From: Pseudomonadota bacterium
GTDB lineage: Bacteria; Pseudomonadota; Gammaproteobacteria; Pseudomonadales; Pseudohongiellaceae
DNA length: 5,029 bases
Direction of reading: 5' to 3'
NCBI GenBank assembly: GCA_022563075.1
Contig: JADFOC010000235.1
Location: 1-5,029, forward strand
In this document: positions 1 to 5,029 of the stretch, in pieces
Position numbering within the stretch: the stretch's first letter is position 1
Layout: the number at the start of each line of letters is the position of its first letter
The notes under the pieces: generated by a model
What the model was told of the DNA's origin: nothing
Database searches by the model: none
The model's input: the letters and a program-made list of their open reading frames with translations, nothing else
Position numbers and translations under genes: made by a program

Positions 1-837
1 ATAGTGCCACTGGACACATTGGGCTTAACCGAGGCGAATCTGCATGCTATCAAGATGATGTTAGCTAAACCCGAGGGAGTAATTTTAGTCACTGGTCCCA
101 CCGGTAGTGGTAAAACCACCACACTCTACTCCGTGCTCAATCATATTAATACCGAAGCTATTAATATCATGACCATGGAAGATCCGGTTGAATACCCCAT
201 GCCAATGATCCGACAGACCTCGATCAATGAATCCGCAAAGATGGGATTTGCAGAGGGCATACGCTCGATGATGCGTCAGGATCCCGATGTGATTCTGGTG
301 GGCGAGATTCGAGATCAGATCACTGCCGAAATGGCGTTTCGAGCCTCCATGACCGGGCATCAGGTGTTTTCAACATTGCACACTAATTCGGCAGTCGGAT
401 CGATTCCACGCTTGCAGGATCTTGGTGTGCTACCCGATATTTTGTCGAGCAATCTGATCGGTATCATAGCCCAGCGACTGGTTCGCCGCTTATGCATTAA
501 ATGTAGAGAACTACAAGCTGTCGAAGAGCTGGAGCGCAGGCTATTGCACTTAGATGACGCGGTTCAACAAATTTCCATTTATCGCGCAGTTGGTTGCCCA
601 GCATGTGAATTTACCGGCTACAAAGGTCGCACAGCTATCGTTGAAATACTGAAGATCACGGAATATCTGAAAAAGCTGATGTCGCAAAACACATCCGCTC
701 ATGAGTTAATGAAGGCGGCAGTGGCAACAGGATTTAGGACTCTGGCAGACGATGCCTGCCGCCGTGTCATCGATGGCACCACCAGTCTTGATGAAATTAC
801 TCGTGTGGTTGATCTCACGGGTCGGGTGGGCAAGTGA
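1..837 (+). CDS. GspE/PilB/MshE-family type IV filament assembly ATPase, 5'-truncated (C-terminal half)
   Basis: Hexameric cytoplasmic ATPase that powers pilus or pseudopilus assembly through the platform protein encoded next. The reading frame is open from base 1, so the GTG at 4 is an internal Val, not a start. About 278 residues are present against roughly 500-570 for the family, so the N-terminal domains lie upstream. All core motifs are visible in order: Walker A GPTGSGKTTT (94-123), Asp box ending EDPVE (166-192), Walker B DPDVILVGEIRD with its catalytic Glu (280-315), and His box TGHQVFSTLHTN (352-387). A zinc-binding tetracysteine loop follows (CxxC at 493-504 and 595-606), then the GYKGRTAIVEIL segment. 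The Cys loop is typical of extension ATPases (GspE, PilB, MshE) and argues against a PilT retraction ATPase. GspE, PilB and MshE cannot be separated here because the diagnostic N-terminus is missing. The family call is very secure; the subfamily is open. Confidence 0.96.
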   Translation: MVPLDTLGLTEANLHAIKMMLAKPEGVILVTGPTGSGKTTTLYSVLNHINTEAINIMTMEDPVEYPMPMIRQTSINESAKMGFAEGIRSMMRQDPDVILVGEIRDQITAEMAFRASMTGHQVFSTLHTNSAVGSIPRLQDLGVLPDILSSNLIGIIAQRLVRRLCIKCRELQAVEELERRLLHLDDAVQQISIYRAVGCPACEFTGYKGRTAIVEILKITEYLKKLMSQNTSAHELMKAAVATGFRTLADDACRRVIDGTTSLDEITRVVDLTGRVGK

Positions 838-845
838 GTTAGGCT

Positions 846-2051
846 ATGGCGCTGTTCAATTATAAGTCGATCGACGGTCGCGGGAGATACCACACCGGCA
901 AACTCGATGCGGCAAATCAAGCGGACCTGGAAATTCGCCTGGCAACCATGGGGATGGACCTCATCAGGTGCAAACTTGTTAAGGGCAAAAGGCTGGTCAC
1001 TTCTCACAGCAATATTCGTCGCATTGATCTCATCAATTTTTGCTTCCACATGGAACAACTTACGCGCGCTGGCGTTTCTATCATCGAAGGCCTGGAGGAT
1101 TTACGTGACAGTGTGGAACAAGTTGGTTTCAGGGCCGTTATTGCCCAACTGATTGGCGATATCGAGAGTGGGAAAACGTTATCTGAGGCATTGGCGGAAC
1201 ACCCAGCCGTATTTGACGAGGTGTTTGTGAATTTAATTGCGGCAGGTGAGATAAGTGGTCAGCTTCCCGATATTTTTTTGTCGTTAAACCACATGATCAA
1301 ATGGCAGGATGAGCTGATTGCGACCACCAAAAAGCTACTAATCTACCCGGCATTTGTTGGCGCTACAGTGTTCTTTGTCATCGGTTTTCTAATGATGTAT
1401 CTGGTACCGCAATTAATCAGTTTTATCGAGAGCATCGGTGGGGAACTGCCGATTCACACCAGAGTATTAATTGCGACTTCGAATTTTTTCATTAGTTTCT
1501 GGTATCTGTTTACGCTCATACCTTTCGCATTGTATATGTTGATTCGTGGCCTGGCTGCGGTCAATCTCGAAATGCGCTATCAGGTTGATGCTTTTAAACT
1601 GCGTGTCTGGCAGATTGGTCCAGTTTTAAAAAAAATCATTTTGTCTCGCTTCGCCAACTTCTTTGCCATGATGTATAAGTCTGGGATTCCCATATTGCAA
1701 TGTATAGAAATTACTGAGCGAATAACCGGCAATGAAGCGATCAGAAATGCATTGGTAAATGCCCGGGTAGGAATACAAGAGGGCAAGGGCGTTGCAATCA
1801 GTTTTCAGAATACCGGATTATTTCCTCCGTTGGTAATAAGAATGATTAAGATCGGTGAAACAACGGGGCAGTTGGATCAGGCGCTATTGAACGTGAGTTA
1901 TTTCTACGATCGGGACATCAAGGATTCGATCGATAAGGTACAGGCCTTGATTCAACCCGTGATGACAATGTTTCTGGGTTCAATTCTGGGTTGGGTGATG
2001 TTGTCGGTAATGGGGCCGGTATACGATTCCATCGGCAACCTGCAGCTATAG
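846..2051 (+). CDS. GspF/PilC/MshG-family inner-membrane platform protein
   Basis: Polytopic inner-membrane protein that sits at the base of the filament, contacts the ATPase and is thought to help load pilin subunits. At 401 residues it is full length for the family (about 400). Two homologous T2SSF domains are visible. The first (about 64-187) has FCFHMEQLTRAGVSIIEGLE and later AAGEISGQLPDIF. The second (about 268-390) has RFANFFAMMYKSGIPILQC and later IKIGETTGQLDQAL. The repeated G-E-x-(S/T)-G-Q-L signature marks both halves. Hydrophobic segments lie near 166-193, 215-237 and 367-390, the usual three-helix layout. The ATG follows the ATPase stop by 8 bases with only a weak GTGAG-like Shine-Dalgarno inside the end of the previous gene, which suggests translational coupling. 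GspF, PilC and MshG cannot be told apart from the sequence alone. Confidence 0.96.
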   Translation: MALFNYKSIDGRGRYHTGKLDAANQADLEIRLATMGMDLIRCKLVKGKRLVTSHSNIRRIDLINFCFHMEQLTRAGVSIIEGLEDLRDSVEQVGFRAVIAQLIGDIESGKTLSEALAEHPAVFDEVFVNLIAAGEISGQLPDIFLSLNHMIKWQDELIATTKKLLIYPAFVGATVFFVIGFLMMYLVPQLISFIESIGGELPIHTRVLIATSNFFISFWYLFTLIPFALYMLIRGLAAVNLEMRYQVDAFKLRVWQIGPVLKKIILSRFANFFAMMYKSGIPILQCIEITERITGNEAIRNALVNARVGIQEGKGVAISFQNTGLFPPLVIRMIKIGETTGQLDQALLNVSYFYDRDIKDSIDKVQALIQPVMTMFLGSILGWVMLSVMGPVYDSIGNLQL

Positions 2052-2072
2052 GATTAAAACTAGGTTAAGAGT

Positions 2073-3605
2073 ATGTTCGGTTTATTCAAGTCAGCCGATA
2101 AACGCATAATCCTGATTAATTTCGAAGGGCTCTCGGTCTATAGCCTGGAAAGAAATCTTCTTATACACATCGCTAAATTCTCCGACGAGGACGCTGGCTA
2201 CGAAAACTTTCGACATTACCTGGCGGAAAGTCCTCGTTCGCCGGTGAGTATGATAGTCGATTCAGTCGCCGAAGATTTTATCATCGAAACTGTTGCACAT
2301 GTTCGGCCGTTCGACCGCAAGACATATCTGAACCGGAAAATGGATCAGCATTTCCGTGGTGCAATATATCGATCGGCCAAGATAATCGGTCGCGAGACCT
2401 CTGGTCGTCGCGACGACAGAGTCTTGTTTAGCGCAATAACGAAAAATCAGTCTCTCGATCCCTGGGTCAAGGTACTTCTGCAGGAAGAAATTCCAATCAA
2501 GAGTATTGTCACTCCAGCCTATGCACTTTGTGAGGTCGCTAATGAATTCTCCATGATAACTAGCGATAGAGTCTTGCTGGTGAATTGGGAGGTATCAGGA
2601 ATCAGGCAAACATTCATCGCCGATGGGAAAATGATGTTTAGTCGATCTACTCCATCACCCCAAGATCGTGATGCCAATTTGGCCACGGCCATTATTGAAT
2701 CTTGTCATCAATCCAAAGCATACCTCGAACGAATAGACCTGCTGGACTACGGTCAACTGCTGGATGTCCATATCATAACGCCGCATCTGAATGACGATGC
2801 CTTTGCGGATAAGACGGATGACAAAAACTTCAGGATAGTGATGCATCATAATTCGATCGATATGATGCAGATCGACAGATTTAGCGGGCCGCAAGGATCG
2901 ATTACCGCAATTCTGCTGTGTCTGGATTGGGGTGTGCGTAGTGGTGATTTTAAAAATACCTATGCCCCGCCAGAGGCCAGGCGATTTTTCCAATTGGCCC
3001 AAGCCAGAAAGCTCATCAGTGTGTGTTCTCTGGCGGTATTGCTGCTGAGTGTGCTAGTTTCAGCACCACTTATATTGGAAGGTTTGAGTCGGCGCACGAA
3101 AACTACTCAGTTAACTCTGGATATTGCGCCGGTTGAAGTGCAATATAATTCATTGCGTGCGCAGTTCCCGGAGACGCCAATCCCATCAGAAGCGATGGAG
3201 TTGGCGGTGCGGACCTACAACCTGATTAAATTGCAGGTACAATCGCCAACTGAACTGCTGACCGCGATTAGTGCGGTGATCGCCCAATATCCATCGATAA
3301 AAATATCAGGCTTGGACTGGGTGGTGTCCGGCGAATCGGTCAATCAAAATTTTACCACGGTGCTGCTTAACAACCAATCTGTAGTCAATCTGGAAATTTA
3401 TGGCACACTGGTTGGTAGTACCAGTATTCAGAATTCGGACACACAGTTGCGTCTGCTCATCGATTCTCTCAATCAGATTAGCGGCCTCATAGTTTCGCCA
3501 ATTAGTTTGCCGGTCGAACCTGGGCCATTCTCTCAAGTCAGCACGATTGTCAGCGACGAAGTGGTCGATGCCGAGTTTGCATTAAATGTGAGACTGGGTA
3601 CCTGA
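2073..3605 (+). CDS. GspL-type / fused PilM-PilN-like assembly protein (pseudo-actin domain, one TM, periplasmic domain)
   Basis: A 510-residue bitopic inner-membrane protein, probably the cytoplasmic and transmembrane part of the alignment complex. Residues 1-310 are hydrophilic and read like a PilM/MshI/GspL actin fold: a first strand-loop RIILINFEGLSVYSLE at 11-26 where PilM has its phosphate-1 loop, a second VLLVNWEVSG at 167-176, then DGKMMFSRS at 184-191. A single membrane helix lies at about 314-336, preceded by basic residues (R303, R304, R312, K313), which favours an N-in orientation. The remaining 174 residues are periplasmic: a short helical linker (338-362), then a mixed helix-strand region ending in FALNVRL, compatible with the ferredoxin-like fold of PilN or GspL. 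GspL proteins are usually nearer 400 residues. The ATG is 21 bases after the platform gene, with TAGG 8 bases upstream. The role is inferred from architecture and neighbours; no enzyme function is claimed. Confidence 0.8.
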   Translation: MFGLFKSADKRIILINFEGLSVYSLERNLLIHIAKFSDEDAGYENFRHYLAESPRSPVSMIVDSVAEDFIIETVAHVRPFDRKTYLNRKMDQHFRGAIYRSAKIIGRETSGRRDDRVLFSAITKNQSLDPWVKVLLQEEIPIKSIVTPAYALCEVANEFSMITSDRVLLVNWEVSGIRQTFIADGKMMFSRSTPSPQDRDANLATAIIESCHQSKAYLERIDLLDYGQLLDVHIITPHLNDDAFADKTDDKNFRIVMHHNSIDMMQIDRFSGPQGSITAILLCLDWGVRSGDFKNTYAPPEARRFFQLAQARKLISVCSLAVLLLSVLVSAPLILEGLSRRTKTTQLTLDIAPVEVQYNSLRAQFPETPIPSEAMELAVRTYNLIKLQVQSPTELLTAISAVIAQYPSIKISGLDWVVSGESVNQNFTTVLLNNQSVVNLEIYGTLVGSTSIQNSDTQLRLLIDSLNQISGLIVSPISLPVEPGPFSQVSTIVSDEVVDAEFALNVRLGT

Positions 3606-3607
3606 CC

Positions 3608-4246
3608 ATGCCTTTGAAACGTCGTCAGCTAAAAGATGATTTACTCTGGTTGAAGTGGCCGCTGATTTTGCTTGCTGTCGTTCTCTCAGTGGCAATTAGT
3701 TCATACGTCAGTGCATTTTATTTTCGCAATGACATGCAGCGTCAGGAGTTCGATGCATTCTCTGCCTTCGATTTGCTCTCCGGTCAGGTTCGGGAAATAG
3801 AAAGTGCCGAACGCATCATTGTTAATAATATAGATCGATTCAATAGCATGGCTGCTACTTCCCTAATGGACGAAGAAAATCGGGTGGACTTACTGGAAGA
3901 AATAAGAGCCATTAGAGAAGAGCATCAGCTGTTTCCAATAGGTGTAGAAATCCAGGAACAGAATAGAATCTTGCTGTCTTACACCTCAGATATAGAGTTT
4001 CCAGATGAGCAAATATCGTTGCGCAGTAGTCAAATTCAAATTCGATTACCGCTGCTGCATGAAGAAGATTTGGCGCGATTTTTAGCAGATTTTCTAGGTG
4101 GTGACAGGTTGATAGTCAGTAATCGTTGCACTATAAACGAAACAGTAATCGCAGAAGATAATTTTCTGGAAATTAGGGAGCATCAGCTAGCCATCTGCGA
4201 TTTTTATTGGTATACCCTCAGACGAGAACCATTTACTGGGATTTAG
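3608..4246 (+). CDS. PilO/GspM/MshJ-like bitopic inner-membrane assembly protein
   Basis: A 212-residue protein with a short basic cytoplasmic N-terminus (KRRQ at 4-7), one membrane helix at about 17-38, and a periplasmic remainder. The helix is followed by a charged helical stretch (about 40-108) that could form a coiled coil, then an alternating strand-helix part (about 111-204). This is the layout of PilO and GspM, which pair with PilN or GspL in the periplasm. Sequence similarity to these families is low by eye, so the call rests on topology, size and position directly after the GspL-like gene (2-base gap, no clear Shine-Dalgarno, hence probably coupled translation). Cys174 and Cys197 are the only cysteines and both fall in the predicted periplasmic domain, so a disulfide is plausible. 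The C-terminus, CDFYWYTLRREP, is aromatic and unusual. A generic hypothetical membrane protein is the alternative. Confidence 0.7.
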   Translation: MPLKRRQLKDDLLWLKWPLILLAVVLSVAISSYVSAFYFRNDMQRQEFDAFSAFDLLSGQVREIESAERIIVNNIDRFNSMAATSLMDEENRVDLLEEIRAIREEHQLFPIGVEIQEQNRILLSYTSDIEFPDEQISLRSSQIQIRLPLLHEEDLARFLADFLGGDRLIVSNRCTINETVIAEDNFLEIREHQLAICDFYWYTLRREPFTGI

Positions 4247-4266
4247 GGAGCCTCTGATCAAGAAAT

Positions 4267-4273
4267 AGGCGGG
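4267..4273 (+). promoter_or_regulatory. Ribosome binding site supporting the GTG start at 4279
   Basis: AGGCGGG lies 5 bases before GTG 4279, inside the 32-base gap after the PilO-like gene, the largest gap in the window. It is an imperfect Shine-Dalgarno match but purine-rich and at a usable distance. It supports GTG as the start of the PilP-like protein, the only start that keeps the export signal. Confidence 0.5.
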
Positions 4274-4278
4274 TAAAG

Positions 4279-4917
4279 GTGTATCACAAGATAAAGTTTA
4301 ACCGAATCCTATTGTTTGCACTGAGCGCAATATTAATAGGTGGGGCCGTCAGCCTGTCTAAATCGACGACAGCGCAGTCTATGCAGCGACTATTTACTAC
4401 GCAGCAGCAGCGGGCAGAACTGGATAGGCTGCGTACCGCTGCCAATCGGCCCGAACTGCTTGAGGAGAAAAACGAAGCACTAATCGTGTTGGTCGAAGTC
4501 CCAGTTTTGGAGGAACAAGAGTCGGCTGATGAGGTGTATGCACTGCAGGGTATAGTGCTGCGTAGCGATAGTCGTTACACGGTTTGGCTGAATAATGTAG
4601 CTGTCGATCAACAAGATCTGCCTGAGAATATGGAATTACTCGCCCCCTACTCCCAGGGTAGGTTGAGAATTCGCAACCTCCAGACCGGTGAAAGCTTCGA
4701 TGTGTTGCCGGGTCAAGTGCTTAACCTGACCACGGGCCAGCTGCTGGAATCCTATCAAGTATCACCGCCGACGGAATCGGATGATCAAGCAGAGTCCGGG
4801 ACAATTGCGACAGCATCGCCCGCAGCGGCTAGTGAAAATACGCCGGGTGTTGATGAGCTCGTTGGTGGGGAGCAACTACTCGAACAGCCGCAGTCTGATC
4901 AAGAGACAATTCAATGA
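4279..4917 (+). CDS. PilP/GspC/MshK-like periplasmic assembly protein with GTG start
   Basis: A 212-residue exported protein. The N-terminus has basic residues (K4, K6, R9) and a hydrophobic stretch at about 10-27, followed by STTAQS, where signal peptidase I could cut after A32; it might also stay as a membrane anchor, as in GspC. There is no lipobox Cys (no Cys at all), unlike classical PilP lipoproteins. Residues 36-53 (QRLFTTQQQRAELDRLRT) form a conserved-looking helix that I associate from memory with small proteins in similar clusters. Residues 87-152 (YALQGIVLRSDSRYTVWLNN, then VLPGQVLNLTTGQ) resemble the small beta domain (homology region) of PilP and GspC, which contacts the secretin. 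Residues 163-212 are acidic, rich in Ser, Glu, Gln and Pro, and probably disordered. GTG at 4279 is chosen because a frame stop lies at 4255 and the next Met (35) would remove the export signal. Function is inferred. Confidence 0.72.
   Translation: MYHKIKFNRILLFALSAILIGGAVSLSKSTTAQSMQRLFTTQQQRAELDRLRTAANRPELLEEKNEALIVLVEVPVLEEQESADEVYALQGIVLRSDSRYTVWLNNVAVDQQDLPENMELLAPYSQGRLRIRNLQTGESFDVLPGQVLNLTTGQLLESYQVSPPTESDDQAESGTIATASPAAASENTPGVDELVGGEQLLEQPQSDQETIQ
4901..4906 (+). promoter_or_regulatory. Ribosome binding site for the prepilin-like gene, inside the preceding gene
   Basis: AAGAGA sits 7 bases upstream of ATG 4914, within the last codons of the PilP-like gene. With the ATGA stop-start overlap it points to coupled translation of the two genes and decides the start of the truncated 3' gene. 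Confidence 0.5.
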
Positions 4918-5029
4918 ATATCCGACCTGTGGTACTTGCCAGATACCAGCAGGGTATAGTCTTGCTCATCCTGTTCATGATCGTCTTCATGATTGGAGCC
5001 GGGTTGTTTATCACACTTTTGAATAACAA
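4914..5029 (+). CDS. Prepilin-like / PilX-MshP-GspK-type minor pilin N-terminus, 3'-truncated
   Basis: The first 38 codons of a gene that runs off the window. The ATG overlaps the previous stop (ATGA at 4914-4917), and the purine run AAGAGA at 4901-4906 gives a well-placed Shine-Dalgarno, so the start is credible. The protein begins with a 14-residue leader with R4 and R10, ending RYQQG, followed directly by an uninterrupted hydrophobic stretch (IVLLILFMIVFMIGAGLFIT, residues 15-34). This is the pattern of class III prepilins cut after Gly14 by a PilD-type peptidase. The residue at +5 of the mature protein would be Ile19 rather than the usual Glu, as in GspK and in several PilX/MshP-type minor pilins. 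The rest of the protein, needed to choose among these, is missing. An ordinary N-terminal membrane anchor is the alternative. Confidence 0.68.
   Translation, partial: MNIRPVVLARYQQGIVLLILFMIVFMIGAGLFITLLNN

Noticed and set aside
4..6. GTG as the possible start of the ATPase gene
   Set aside because: The frame is open to base 1, there is no room for a ribosome binding site, and the family needs an N-terminal domain upstream, so this is an internal codon.
493..606. The ATPase as a PilT-type retraction motor
   Set aside because: The CxxC...CxxC zinc loop seen here is typical of GspE/PilB extension ATPases and is not found in PilT.
1624..1635. T4-A8 run with a T TTA AAA heptamer in the platform gene, a possible -1 frameshift site
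   Set aside because: The -1 frame stops after about 15 codons, and slipping there would remove the whole second T2SSF domain. No stimulatory structure or upstream Shine-Dalgarno was seen; probably a chance Leu-Lys-Lys run.
2655..3002. Antisense reading frame of 115 codons inside the GspL-like gene
   Set aside because: It lies wholly opposite a well-supported gene, has no start context or recognisable domain, and reads as a shadow frame. The same applies to the antisense frames at 85-360, 699-1058, 1580-1786, 3306-3536 and 4829-5029.
4247..4278. The 32-base gap before the GTG start as a terminator or promoter
   Set aside because: No inverted repeat followed by a T run and no convincing -35/-10 pair is visible; it appears to be only a spacer with a ribosome binding site.
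4781..5026. Plus-strand frame overlapping the end of the PilP-like gene and the prepilin-like gene
   Set aside because: It conflicts with two better-supported frames, lacks a Shine-Dalgarno, and its translation shows no coherent domain; the ATGA-overlap start at 4914 explains this stretch better.

Overview
The window looks like a piece of a gammaproteobacterial (less likely betaproteobacterial) chromosome of moderate G+C. It is filled by one compact operon for a type IV filament machine (type IV pilus, MSHA-like pilus or type II secretion-like system). This assignment rests on protein family and gene order read by eye; no database was consulted. GATC sites are more frequent than expected (35 by hand count against about 20), which would fit a Dam-methylating gammaproteobacterium but does not prove one.

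Layout, all on the + strand: (1) 1-837, the C-terminal half of a GspE/PilB/MshE assembly ATPase, cut by the window start; (2) 846-2051, a complete GspF/PilC/MshG inner-membrane platform protein; (3) 2073-3605, a 510-residue GspL-type protein with a cytoplasmic PilM-like (pseudo-actin) domain, one membrane helix and a PilN-like periplasmic domain; (4) 3608-4246, a PilO/GspM-like bitopic protein; (5) 4279-4917, a PilP/GspC/MshK-like periplasmic protein starting at GTG; (6) 4914 to the window end, the start of a gene whose N-terminus looks like a prepilin or PilX/MshP/GspK-type minor pilin without Glu at +5. Gaps are 8, 21, 2 and 32 bases, and the last junction is a 4-base ATGA overlap. I see no internal promoter or terminator, so the set is probably one transcript with translational coupling.

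Working model: the cytoplasmic ATPase turns the platform protein, which extracts pilins from the inner membrane. The three following proteins would form the inner-membrane/periplasmic alignment complex (equivalent to PilM-N-O-P or GspL-M-C) that links the motor to an outer-membrane secretin. The last gene probably begins a set of minor (pseudo)pilins. The secretin, the major pilin and the N-terminal half of the ATPase are not in the window.

The order (ATPase, platform, L-like, O/M-like, P/C-like, pilin) is not that of the textbook gsp operon, the pilMNOPQ operon or the Vibrio msh locus. The most interesting points are the single-chain PilM-PilN architecture with degenerate nucleotide-binding motifs, the PilP-like protein without a lipobox, and the E5-less prepilin-like end. 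There is no gene-free stretch longer than 32 bases, and I found no RNA gene, mobile element or CRISPR array.
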